A DNA stretch of 64,000 nt from DASYPQ01 sp046155895 (GTDB taxonomy: Bacteria; Planctomycetota; UBA1135; GCA-002686595): NCBI GenBank assembly GCA_046155895.1, contig JBJXFB010000167.1, positions 1-64,000 on the forward strand. Direction: 5' to 3'. A model generated the notes under the pieces. That model did not search any database. It had not been told where the DNA came from and saw only the letters and a list, made by a program, of their open reading frames with translations. How positions within the stretch are numbered: the first letter of the stretch is position 1; every line of letters starts with the position of its first letter. Positions 37,388 through 45,368 of this stretch are shown here, piece by piece. The position numbers and the translations under genes were made by a program.

Positions 37388-38436
37388 CTGTAGAAGCGAT
37401 AGCCCTCGTCGATGGCCTCGCGGTAGAGGCGCAGCACGCGCTCTCGTCCCGCAAACGCCGAGACGAGCATCAAGAGCGTGCTGCGCGGCAGGTGGAAGTT
37501 CGTGATCAGGCCGTCCAGGGCTGCGAACGCATAGCCGGGCTTGATGAAGATGTCCGTCCGCCCGGAGCCCGCCCGGATCCCGCCTGACGGGGTCCTGCAA
37601 GTCTCGAGAGCGCGCGCGCTCGTCGTCCCGACCGCGATGACGCGCCCGCCCGAGTTCCGGGCGCGCGCGACGGCATCGGCCGCCTCCTCGGACACGACGA
37701 ACTCCTCGGAATGCATCGCGTGATCCTCGATCCGCTCGGCCACGACGGGTCGAAAGGTCCCGATGCCGACGTGCAGCGTGATCTGAGTTCGTGCGATCCC
37801 GCGCTGATCGAGTTGCCCCAAGAGCTCCGGAGTCAGGTGCAGTCCCGCCGTCGGCGCCGCGACCGCACCCGGAACGCGCGCGAAGACGGTCTGATACCAG
37901 GTCCGGTCGGCCTCGCGCCGAGGATCCTCGTCCACTTCTCGATGGATGTAGGGCGGCAGAGGCATGCGTCCGAAGAGTTCCAGGAGCTCCTCGACCGATC
38001 GCTCGCCCGGCCGTGGTTCGCTGAGCTCGATCGTCCACTCCGCGCCCGGCCTCCCGTCGTCGCCGGGAAGCCGCTCGCAAGCTCGCGCGAGCAGCGATCC
38101 CCCTTCCAGGTGGATCGATTCCCCGGGCGAGAGCCGCTTCGCCGGGCGCACGAGCGCGCGCCAACGTCCACCCTCCTCCGCGCGGCCGAGCACGAGCACC
38201 TCGACCGCGCCCCCCGAAACACGCCGGCCGAGCAGGCGCGCGGGCAGCACGCGCGTGTCGTTGACGACGAGGAGGTCCCCGCTCCGGAGGATCTCGGGCA
38301 GATCGCGGATGAACGCGTGCTCGGTCTCGTCCCGGCCGACCTGATGCACGAGCAGCCGCGCCGAGTCGCGCGGCTCCGCGGGACGCTGCGCGATCCGGTG
38401 ATCGGGCAGCTCGTAGTCGAACTCGGAGAGCTTCAC
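37357..38436 (-). CDS. queA: S-adenosylmethionine:tRNA ribosyltransferase-isomerase QueA
   Basis: The protein is 359 aa from GTG 38436. The whole length matches QueA: KLSEFDYELPDHRIAQRPAEPRDSARLLV, GDLLVVNDTRVLPARLLG, MPLPPYIHR, RTWYQTVFARVPGAVAAPTAGLH, HVGIGTFRPV, TTSARALET, ITNFHLPRSTLLMLVSAFAG and GYRFYSYGDAML. It transfers and isomerises ribose from SAM to preQ1 in tRNA, giving epoxyqueuosine for QueG. The start overlaps the stop of the upstream glycosyltransferase gene (GTGA). It converges on thiE with a 31-bp 3' overlap. Confidence 0.96.
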   Translation of the reverse strand: MKLSEFDYELPDHRIAQRPAEPRDSARLLVHQVGRDETEHAFIRDLPEILRSGDLLVVNDTRVLPARLLGRRVSGGAVEVLVLGRAEEGGRWRALVRPAKRLSPGESIHLEGGSLLARACERLPGDDGRPGAEWTIELSEPRPGERSVEELLELFGRMPLPPYIHREVDEDPRREADRTWYQTVFARVPGAVAAPTAGLHLTPELLGQLDQRGIARTQITLHVGIGTFRPVVAERIEDHAMHSEEFVVSEEAADAVARARNSGGRVIAVGTTSARALETCRTPSGGIRAGSGRTDIFIKPGYAFAALDGLITNFHLPRSTLLMLVSAFAGRERVLRLYREAIDEGYRFYSYGDAMLLLP

Positions 38437-39833
38437 GGCAACGGAGCCGCCCGACTCGGAGGGGGGCGATTGGATCGGAACGATTCCAGGACCAGCAGCG
38501 CGAAGAACGGTAGCGCGACCGCGGGCCAGAGCCACTCGGGCTCGGACCAGATCCCTTGGGCCTGCCAACGCGCGATCGGCCAGTAGAGGAGCGGCGCGGC
38601 GAGGGCGAGCCACCCCCAGGCCGCCGAAGGCCGGAATGCCAGGAAGGGCAGCATCCAAGCCAAGTACCAGGGATGGAGGGTCGGGCTCAAGACGATCCAG
38701 GCTCCGATCAGGCGCCCGCAGCCGGCCACGGGATCGGAGACGCGACGCGCGACGGTCACCGCGTACGCGAGCCAGGCCACGGCGGCGATCCCCCGCGAGA
38801 GGTAGCGCGGATCCGTCAGGCTCTCGTCGCGGCGGAAGAAGCCCTCGAGAGCGCCCTGGATCCACCCGTGGAGCAGGCTGGTGGCCTCCCAGCGCCTGGC
38901 GTATTCGGATAGCCCCGAGGCGAAGCCGACCTCCGCTCCGCGGAGGAAGAGCAAGGGCAAGAACCCGAGCACGGTGAGGAGCGCCGCGACGACGACGCGA
39001 CGTGCGCCGCCTGGTCCGCGCAGGAACCAGGGCAGTCCGACCAGCGGGAGATACTTCGTCAGGATGCCTCCGCTCCAGAGGACGGCCGCCGTGATCGTCC
39101 GTCGAGGCTGCGCGAGGGCTCCGAGGAGGAGCAGGATCGCGAGACTGTCCAGATGCCCCGATCCGGAGAACTCGATCACCGGCAGTGGACACCATCCCCA
39201 GACCACGGACACCGACGGCGGAAGGCGCGCGCGCCGGAGCAAGACCACGAGAGGCCAGAGCACCAGCAGGTCGCACAAGCCGTAGATCGCCCGGAGGATG
39301 CGCACCCCGTCTTTCTCCGGAGCGAGCTCGAGCGTGCGGCACAGGGCTGCCGTCCCCGCGCCCAGCGCCTGAGACAGCGGCGGATAGGCCGCACGGACGT
39401 CCGGGTGATTGACTCGAGCCCGGAGCTCGGGGAATTCCTGGGTGAGCGCGGCGATCTCCGGCACCCGGCGGTCGTCCGGCGAGAAGGCGTAGGGACTCGC
39501 GCCCTCCAGCACCACCTCGCCTTCCCAGACGTAGCGGTAGACGTCGTCGGACAACTCGGGCTCACTCGCGAAGGCGAGGAGCCGCAGGGCGATCGAGCCA
39601 GCGACGACCACCTTCAGCTCGCCGAAGCCCCGTCGGGCCAGGAAGACCGCGGCGAGCCAGGCGGCGCCTCCCGCTAGGAGAGCGAGGGTGAGCGCAGGCC
39701 CGTTCGAGGCGAATCGTCCCGATGCGGAGACAAGGAATATGGCGCCGACGACGGGGACCAGGGCCGCGATGAAAGCGGCCTTTCCCAGGCTCATTTCCGA
39801 TGGGGAGGCGTGCCGGACTCTGGAATCTCGCAT
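38433..39833 (-). CDS. GT-C membrane glycosyltransferase, polyprenyl-phosphate mannosyltransferase-like
   Basis: The protein is 466 aa with about 11 hydrophobic segments. SDDVYRYVWEGEVVLEGASPYAFSPDD carries the acidic DD motif of the first outer loop, and HPDVRAAYPPLSQ follows. Both are typical of the GT87/DUF2029-like alpha-mannosyltransferases that use polyprenol-phosphate sugars outside the cytoplasmic membrane. ATG 39833 has GAGG 8-11 bp upstream; ATG 39794 is an alternative. It is translationally coupled to queA, with no evident functional link. Confidence 0.75.
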   Translation of the reverse strand: MRDSRVRHASPSEMSLGKAAFIAALVPVVGAIFLVSASGRFASNGPALTLALLAGGAAWLAAVFLARRGFGELKVVVAGSIALRLLAFASEPELSDDVYRYVWEGEVVLEGASPYAFSPDDRRVPEIAALTQEFPELRARVNHPDVRAAYPPLSQALGAGTAALCRTLELAPEKDGVRILRAIYGLCDLLVLWPLVVLLRRARLPPSVSVVWGWCPLPVIEFSGSGHLDSLAILLLLGALAQPRRTITAAVLWSGGILTKYLPLVGLPWFLRGPGGARRVVVAALLTVLGFLPLLFLRGAEVGFASGLSEYARRWEATSLLHGWIQGALEGFFRRDESLTDPRYLSRGIAAVAWLAYAVTVARRVSDPVAGCGRLIGAWIVLSPTLHPWYLAWMLPFLAFRPSAAWGWLALAAPLLYWPIARWQAQGIWSEPEWLWPAVALPFFALLVLESFRSNRPPPSRAAPLP

Positions 39834-39917
39834 GCAGAAGCCTCAAAGATCCGGCAAGTTGCGATTCACGGCGCTCGAAATGCTGCCGTAATAGCATCTT
39901 GGAGCCGTGTGGGTTCC

Positions 39918-39980
39918 CCAACCCCGATCCGCGCCCGGGGGGGCCACGGAAGGGGTTGGACCTTCCTTCTCCGGAAGGTC
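39918..39980. ncRNA. Candidate structured RNA: two adjacent hairpins
   Basis: CCAACCCC (39918-39925) pairs with GGGGTTGG (39952-39959), and directly after it GACCTTCC (39959-39966) pairs with GGAAGGTC (39973-39980), both perfectly. The strand is undetermined. Upstream CCGTG (39905-39909) could also pair with CACGG (39945-39949) across the first stem, which would be a pseudoknot. No known RNA family is recognised. Confidence 0.35.
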
Positions 39981-39986
39981 ATTCAA

Positions 39987-40018
39987 GGGCCGTGGGCAAC
40001 GTGGAGTGCCCGCGGCCC
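39987..40018. terminator. 12-bp hairpin, terminator-like
   Basis: GGGCCGTGGGCA (39987-39998) pairs with TGCCCGCGGCCC (40007-40018) over 12 positions with one wobble, around the 8-nt loop ACGTGGAG. It is 124 bp downstream of the AAA+ regulator stop. On the minus strand it is followed by TTGAATG, on the plus strand by TTCCCTTT, so a T-rich tail is only partial either way. Confidence 0.5.
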
Positions 40019-40142
40019 TTCCCTTTGCGCGACTCGCCGACACCCCGGAGGCCAGTCGAAGCACCGCTCCGATGCCGGGCGAGCGCCGGGCACGCTGGAT
40101 CCAGGCGCGAGGAAGAAGCCGACTCTCGGTAAGAGATGCGCG

Positions 40143-42881
40143 CTAGGCCGGTTCTTCCTCGGAGGCTTCCTGGGGGGGCGCCCAGACGGTTTCGTCCCGG
40201 ACCTCGTCGGCGATCCCGCAGTCTTTCATCCGCGCGACCAGGGTGTCGGGATCCCACCCGAGGTACTGGGCCGCGCGGGTCTTGTTCGTCCGACCTCCGG
40301 CCATCCTCGTCACGCGGAGAGCCGCGATCACGTCGCCGGGCCGCGGGTGCCGCGACGGGATCCGCGAGACCAGCGGCATCGAGAACCGTCGCGCCATCTC
40401 GCGCACGAGATCCGCCGTGATCGGTCGGTGGCGCAGGGCCCCGTCCGCTCGGGCGAGCAGGACCAACTTGTAGACGAAGCTCTCGAGCTCGCGCACGTTC
40501 CCGGCCCAGGGCTGCCTCCAGAGAAACGCGAGCGCCTCGTCCTCGTAGCTCGGCACGCGGAGGCCTTCCTCCTCGGCGAAACGTCCAGTGAGACAGGCGA
40601 CGAGCGGCGGGATGTCCTCGCGGCGTTCGAGGAGCGGGGGCACGCGAAACTGGAGGCGATCGAGCCGTTGAGCGAGGTCGCTCCTCATCGCTCCCGCCTC
40701 CACGGCTGACTGCAGTCCGCAGCGCGTCGTGGCGAGGATGCGCGTGTGTTCGACTTCGGTCCCCGGACCGCGCGAGCCGTCCTCGAGGAAGCGCAGGAGC
40801 TCCTCCTGGCTCTCGAGATCGAGGAGCTCGAGGTCCGCCAGCAGGAGGCTTCCCTCACGCGCCGAGTCGGGCCAGCTCGCGAAGCTCCCGCGCGTCGTCT
40901 TGGAACCGCAGTCGATGGACCGGAGTGGACCGTCACGGAAGCGGCTCTCGAAGTGAACCCATCGGGCCAGGATGCTCTTTCCCGCGCCTGTAGGCCCGCA
41001 GAGGACGACGGGAGACCGTGATCGTGCCGCGGCCAGCAGGTGGAGGGCGAAATCGCGGAAGTCGCCGCGCCGCGCGTCGAACCAGACGTCGAAGCCGTTT
41101 CGCACGCGGTGCCAGCCCCGGAACCGTGCGATCTGCAAGGCGAGCCCGAATCGGCGCGCGGTGTCGGCATGCCGGGTCCACTCCGTCTCGCCGAAATCGC
41201 GGCGGCGAATCGACTCGACGGCGAGCAGACCGCACATCCGACCGCCGGCCACGAGCGGCAGGACGGTCCCCGATCCCGCGCGCGGGTCGAGCGCGAGGAA
41301 GGGATCCGGCTCGTCGAACGCGACGTGGCCACGCGTCGCGACCGCCCTCGTCAAGGCGCGGCCGCGCCCCTCCGGTTTCGCCGAGAGCTCCGCGGCGTCG
41401 CCGCCGGAGGCGACGAGTCGTGTCTGCCCCGTCTCGTGGACGAATCCCCACCAGCGCCGCTGCGCCGTCTTGATCGCCAGCTCGGCGACCAGCTCCCGAA
41501 AGACCTCCGCGGCCGCCATGGATCCGGGATCTTCAGGCGATCCTCGCGAAGCCGCCGAGGCTCCGACCTTCGCCTCCGGCCCACCAAGACCCGCGGTTCC
41601 GCGGGAGAGAAGGGCTTCGTCTCCCCAGGCACGGGCCAGGGCCGCCAATCGATCCGAATGGGGCAGGAGGTGGTGCTCGCATTCGACGTGCAGCCAACCG
41701 GCGACCTCGCCCTCCGCGTCGAAGAGAGGGGCCAAGGCCAAGGCGAGCGTGCTCCCCGCGCCGAGCGTTCCGTGGATCGGCCGCTCGTTGTCCCGGTGCA
41801 CCACGATCGCGCGCGCAGAGATCATCAGCTCGTGCTCCCTCTCGCCGGGCACTGAACAGGCGCCGTCCCTCTCCTCGAGCCAGATCTCGACCGCCGAGCG
41901 CAAGCCGGGCGCCACGTCGAGGTGCACCGAGCGGGTGCTCCCGTCGGGAGAGAGGGCGAATACGCCCAGCACGGAGGCCCCGATCTCCACCCGACTGACG
42001 GCTGTGCATGCGTCCCGCGCGCCGTCTTTCTCCGGGAGTCCAGCCCGCACCGTGGGCGCGCGGCCCGCGAGACAGGGCAGCCACTCGGGCTTGTGCTCGC
42101 GCAGCTCGGCCAATCCGAGGGGAAGCACGCCGGTCCTCGAGGGCAGCCCCACGATCGCGCTCTTCGCCGACGCGTAGTCGCCGAGGACCAGTCGGCTCCA
42201 CGACAGGAGCTGCCGGAGGCGCGCGTCCCCTTCGGAAGCATCGACTGTCTCGGCCAGCCATTCGCGGGCCTCGCGCGCGGCTCCTCGATCGAGCAGGCAC
42301 TCGGCCAAACAGGCGATCAGGTCGCATCGGGCTGAATCCTCAGCATGAATCGGCGTTCCGTCCTCCTCCTTGCAAGCCAGGCGCGTCCGGACGATCACCT
42401 CGGCCGCGCGTGGACCCTCCGCGACGCGCGCCAGCCGCGCTTTCCAGAGCGCCATGGTCGAGGGGGATGCGCCGAGCTCCCCGAGACTTGCGAGGAGCCG
42501 CGCAACGACTTCGAGGCTCGTTTCGCCGGGCGCCGGGAGCCCGGCCAGCCCCGTCAGCTCCCCGCGCAGATCGTCGAGCTCGCGCCACGCTTCGTCGTGC
42601 GCGAGGGCGGGCTCCCCCACGGAGAGGAACGAACCCGGGCCCGCGAGCGCGCGCAGATAGTGACGCAGGAGATCGCAGAGCGCCCTCGTCACCCGGCCGC
42701 GGTCGTGCGCCTCGAGCTCCGCTCGCGCCTGGTCCAGGCCGACGCCGACCGCTCCCGCGCGCATCGAACCGGCGTCGTTGGTCAGGAGGCGCAGGAACTG
42801 GACGACGGATCGGGCGTGGCGCAGAACCTCCTCGCCGGACTTGGGCAAGAGCATCTCGAGGGAATCGCAAGCCTGGACCAT
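40143..42881 (-). CDS. Enhancer-binding-protein-like regulator: GAF, AAA+ without GAFTGA, Fis-type HTH
   Basis: The protein is 912 aa. The first 450 residues are helical (TPR-like) plus a possible FHA/GAF-like beta region. Residues about 475-610 resemble a GAF domain (FRELVAELAIKTAQRRWWGFV; GTVLPLVAGGRMCGLLAVES). The AAA+ domain follows: Walker A GPTGAGKS (about 627), a Walker-B-like GSLLLADLELLDLESQ, the arginine-rich SDLAQRLDRLQFRVPPLLERREDI and PWAGNVRELESFV. A Fis-type helix-turn-helix (GGRTNKTRAAQYLGWDPDTL, about 863-882) ends the protein. The segment that would hold GAFTGA is reduced to about 17 residues, so contact with sigma-54 in the usual way is unlikely. It lies 18 bp behind the helical-protein gene. 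Confidence 0.82.
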   Translation of the reverse strand: MVQACDSLEMLLPKSGEEVLRHARSVVQFLRLLTNDAGSMRAGAVGVGLDQARAELEAHDRGRVTRALCDLLRHYLRALAGPGSFLSVGEPALAHDEAWRELDDLRGELTGLAGLPAPGETSLEVVARLLASLGELGASPSTMALWKARLARVAEGPRAAEVIVRTRLACKEEDGTPIHAEDSARCDLIACLAECLLDRGAAREAREWLAETVDASEGDARLRQLLSWSRLVLGDYASAKSAIVGLPSRTGVLPLGLAELREHKPEWLPCLAGRAPTVRAGLPEKDGARDACTAVSRVEIGASVLGVFALSPDGSTRSVHLDVAPGLRSAVEIWLEERDGACSVPGEREHELMISARAIVVHRDNERPIHGTLGAGSTLALALAPLFDAEGEVAGWLHVECEHHLLPHSDRLAALARAWGDEALLSRGTAGLGGPEAKVGASAASRGSPEDPGSMAAAEVFRELVAELAIKTAQRRWWGFVHETGQTRLVASGGDAAELSAKPEGRGRALTRAVATRGHVAFDEPDPFLALDPRAGSGTVLPLVAGGRMCGLLAVESIRRRDFGETEWTRHADTARRFGLALQIARFRGWHRVRNGFDVWFDARRGDFRDFALHLLAAARSRSPVVLCGPTGAGKSILARWVHFESRFRDGPLRSIDCGSKTTRGSFASWPDSAREGSLLLADLELLDLESQEELLRFLEDGSRGPGTEVEHTRILATTRCGLQSAVEAGAMRSDLAQRLDRLQFRVPPLLERREDIPPLVACLTGRFAEEEGLRVPSYEDEALAFLWRQPWAGNVRELESFVYKLVLLARADGALRHRPITADLVREMARRFSMPLVSRIPSRHPRPGDVIAALRVTRMAGGRTNKTRAAQYLGWDPDTLVARMKDCGIADEVRDETVWAPPQEASEEEPA

Positions 42882-42899
42882 CTCTCCCCCCCTCCTCGA

Positions 42900-43694
42900 T
42901 CAGAGCAATCCCCGCGCTACCTCGGAGCAGGCCCCCGATCCCTTGAAGGCCATCTCGAGGATCGGCCACCCGATCTCGTCACGAGGCGCCCGACGGGCGC
43001 GCCCCCGGGCGGCTTTCAGGGCCCGGTCGAAGCGCAGTCGAGACCCGGACACGGTGAGGTCGAGAGCCTCGAGCCTTCGCGCCGCCAGTGAGATCCCGGG
43101 CCGGTCTTCGACACGCAACGCGAGCGCGAGGAGAGCCACGCAGACGCGCGGATCGCTGCGGCTCTGCTGCGCCGCTGCTCCGTAACAGGCGATCGACGCG
43201 CGGGAGTCGCCCTCGAGCTCGAGTGCCAGCGCAAGCGCTTCGAGAGCGGCTCCGCGAACATCCGGCAACGGCCCGTCCCTCAAGAGCTCGCGCAGATCCC
43301 CGATCGCTCCCGGGGCGTCCGCTTCGGCGATCTTGGCGCGCGCCAGATCGATCCGCCCCTCGTGGCACGGCAGCAGCGCCAGGGCAGCCTCGGCCAGCGA
43401 CGTGGCGCGCGGCCAGAGCTCCGAGGAGAGCCCGAGGAGCCGAGGCAGCAGCGGATCGACCTGGAAATCGTCTGCCCCTGCGCTCTCGATCTCCTCCGCG
43501 CACGCACGATCCCAGCGTATCCTCGGCCCGTGCGCGAAGCCGGCGACGTAGAGCCGTCCAAGCCGCGAGCGAGTGCACACGAGCGCGCAGGCCACGCGGA
43601 GGAGCCGGGCCTGGTCGCGACGGTGAACGATCGCCAGCTCGCGCATGGCCGCCGCGAGGGAGGAGCGCTTCGAGCCGTCTAGTTCGCGGCGCAT
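42900..43694 (-). CDS. Hypothetical helical-repeat protein
   Basis: The protein is 264 aa and Ala/Leu/Arg-rich, and is predicted helical with TPR- or HEAT-like stretches (RIDLARAKIAEADAPGAIGDLRELL; VRGAALEALALALELEGDSRASIACYGAAA). No signal peptide, transmembrane segment or metal site is seen. Its ATG overlaps the sigma-like stop (TGATG) and it precedes the AAA+ regulator by 18 bp, so all three form an operon. An adaptor role between them is a guess. Confidence 0.7.
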   Translation of the reverse strand: MRRELDGSKRSSLAAAMRELAIVHRRDQARLLRVACALVCTRSRLGRLYVAGFAHGPRIRWDRACAEEIESAGADDFQVDPLLPRLLGLSSELWPRATSLAEAALALLPCHEGRIDLARAKIAEADAPGAIGDLRELLRDGPLPDVRGAALEALALALELEGDSRASIACYGAAAQQSRSDPRVCVALLALALRVEDRPGISLAARRLEALDLTVSGSRLRFDRALKAARGRARRAPRDEIGWPILEMAFKGSGACSEVARGLL

Positions 43695-44320
43695 CAGGTC
43701 GACTCCTTCGCTCCAGCGAGCGGCCGCGCCGCTTCGAGGATCACGTCGAGTGCGCGTCGCGCGCGCCTCGCGATCTGCGTGGCACCCTCGCCGAGCTCGC
43801 GGGCCAGGTCATCCAGGGACCGGTTCCGCAGAACGAGATCGATGAAGGCCGCCCGGTCGGCCAGGGAAAGCACGTTGAAGCACGCGCAGGCCTTCCGCAT
43901 CGATCGCGGATCGAGCCCGAGCGGCCCAGCGAGCGCGGTGAACGCGTCGCAGGCCTCCTTCTCGATCGAGGCGCTTCCCCGCGCCGCTTCATGATCCTCC
44001 CGGATGACCTCGCCGAGGATCCGGAGGACGTGGCTGTCCACCCATTCGTCGACGCCGGGGCGGCCGTGGTAGCGACCGGCCGAGCGCGCGATCCGGGCGA
44101 TCACGCGGAGATGGACGCGGTCGGCATCGAGGAGAACGCATCCCGAGCGGAGGCGGCTGGCGACTGCGCCGCGGACTCCGAGCGGGTCTCCGTGCACGAG
44201 CCGCGCGAGCACCTCTCGAGGAGTCCCGGCAAGGACGGTGCGCCAAGCGGGTGCCGCCGCGGTCCGCGGATCGGCCGCGAGCTTTGAGTCTGTCGAAGTG
44301 GCCGGCGGGCTACGGTCCAC
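43694..44320 (-). CDS. Divergent ECF-like sigma factor
   Basis: The protein is 208 aa from GTG 44320, which is preceded by AGGAGG at 9-bp spacing; an in-frame TTG at 44434 lacks such a site. The C-terminus has a sigma region 4-like helix-turn-helix (LSLADRAAFIDLVLRNRSLDDLARELGEGATQIARRARRALDVI). The middle (VDEWVDSHVLRILGEVIREDHEAARG) is compatible with a weak region 2. It is more divergent than the two clear ECF factors in this window. It heads the operon with the helical protein and the GAFTGA-less regulator. Confidence 0.6.
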   Translation of the reverse strand: MDRSPPATSTDSKLAADPRTAAAPAWRTVLAGTPREVLARLVHGDPLGVRGAVASRLRSGCVLLDADRVHLRVIARIARSAGRYHGRPGVDEWVDSHVLRILGEVIREDHEAARGSASIEKEACDAFTALAGPLGLDPRSMRKACACFNVLSLADRAAFIDLVLRNRSLDDLARELGEGATQIARRARRALDVILEAARPLAGAKEST

Positions 44321-44581
44321 GCTGAACTCCCTCCTGTCCGGCCGGACGCCGCCGACCGACGAGCGGAAGTCTATCTCCGCGGGCGGGAGCACAACGCGCG
44401 AAAGGCCTGCGCCAGGCCCGAAGGCCCGCTGCAACCCTCGAACGCTCGATCGTCGATCCCGGTCGACTCTCCCGAGCCGGCTACTTCACCGATTCCGATT
44501 CCGGAGCGGGGGTGGTCCAAGCCCCTGCCGCCTTCGCTAGGATCCGCACGGGCCCCCTCCCCTCACGAACGGAGCTCCTCC
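44321..44581. promoter_or_regulatory. Divergent spacer, sigma-like operon / fabI
   Basis: About 260 bp contain both divergent promoters. GGAG (44571-44574) lies 7 bp before the fabI TTG, and AGGAGG (minus strand, 44330-44335) precedes the sigma-like GTG. No confident -35/-10 pair or dyad is seen. Confidence 0.35.
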
Positions 44582-45355
44582 TTGCAACGGATCCTCGACG
44601 GCAAGACCGGTCTCGTCCTCGGCGTGGCAAACAAGCGCTCCATCGCGTGGGCCTGCGCACAGTCTCTCGCGAACGCCGGGATGCGGCTCGCGATCACCTA
44701 CCAGGGCGAGCGGATGGAAAGAGGCGTTCGCGAGCTCGCCTCGGAACTTCCGGGTTCGATCGTCCTTCCCTGCGACGTGACCCAGCCCGAATCGCTCGAT
44801 CAGGTCTTCGCGGCCGTCGAGCGCGAGTTCGGCGGCCTCGACGGGCTCGTCCACGGCATCGCCTTCGCGAAACGCGAGGAGCTTGCCGGCGACTTCTTCA
44901 ACACGTCCAAGGAGGGCTGGGCGCTCGCCCAGGAAGTGTCCGCCTATTCTCTCCTGGCCCTGGCGCGCCGCGCACTGCCCCTGATGGAGGGGAGGTCGGC
45001 CTCGATCGTGACCCTGACCTACATCGGGGGCGAGCGGGTCGTGCCGAACTACAACGTGATGGGTGTCGCCAAGGCGGCGCTCGAGGCGAGCGTGCGCTAC
45101 CTCTCCAACGATCTCGGGCCGCGAGGCATCCGCGTCAACGGAATCAGCGCGGGACCGATCCGCACGCTTTCGTCCGCGGGAGTGTCCGGATTCACCGAGA
45201 TCCTCGACCACGTCGAGAAGCACGCGCCCCTCCGCCGCAACATCACGGCCGACGAGGTCGGGGACACCTGCCTCTTCCTGGTCAGCCCGCTCGCGCGCGG
45301 CATCACGGGGAGCATCGTCTACGTCGACGCGGGCTTCCACGTAATGGGCGTCTGA
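44582..45355 (+). CDS. fabI: Enoyl-[acyl-carrier-protein] reductase (NADH), FabI type
   Basis: The protein is 257 aa from TTG 44582. It has the FabI variant of the short-chain dehydrogenase fold: GLVLGVANKRSIAWACAQSLANAGM, CDVTQPESLDQVF, LVHGIAFAKREEL, the active site PNYNVMGVAKAALEASVRYL (Tyr and Lys separated by six residues) and the substrate loop ISAGPIRTLSSAGVSGF. It reduces trans-2-enoyl-ACP in the last step of fatty-acid elongation and is cytosolic. It stands alone and converges on the SGNH hydrolase gene. Confidence 0.95.
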   Translation: MQRILDGKTGLVLGVANKRSIAWACAQSLANAGMRLAITYQGERMERGVRELASELPGSIVLPCDVTQPESLDQVFAAVEREFGGLDGLVHGIAFAKREELAGDFFNTSKEGWALAQEVSAYSLLALARRALPLMEGRSASIVTLTYIGGERVVPNYNVMGVAKAALEASVRYLSNDLGPRGIRVNGISAGPIRTLSSAGVSGFTEILDHVEKHAPLRRNITADEVGDTCLFLVSPLARGITGSIVYVDAGFHVMGV

Positions 45356-45368
45356 TCGATCGCGCGGC

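Larger units (their letters stand above)
39834..40142. other. 309-bp intergenic region with three consecutive hairpins
   Basis: It lies between the stop of the AAA+ regulator and the start of the GT-C gene, both minus-strand. Three inverted repeats follow each other within 101 bp (39918-40018); each is given in a separate finding or entry. No open frame is convincing. It may combine the terminator of the upstream operon, the leader of the GT-C/queA operon, or a small RNA. Confidence 0.5.

Noticed and set aside
39918..40018. SRP RNA, 6S RNA or RNase P RNA
   Set aside because: No SRP GGAAGCAGCC-type loop, no 6S central bubble within closing stems, and no RNase P core motifs; length is also wrong.
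39834..40142. preQ1 riboswitch upstream of the GT-C/queA operon
   Set aside because: The hairpins are GC-rich and too many; the short preQ1-I stem with A-rich tail is not present on the minus strand.
43694..44434. Longer sigma-like protein starting at TTG 44434
   Set aside because: The extra 38 residues have no conserved feature, and GTG 44320 has an AGGAGG ribosome-binding site.
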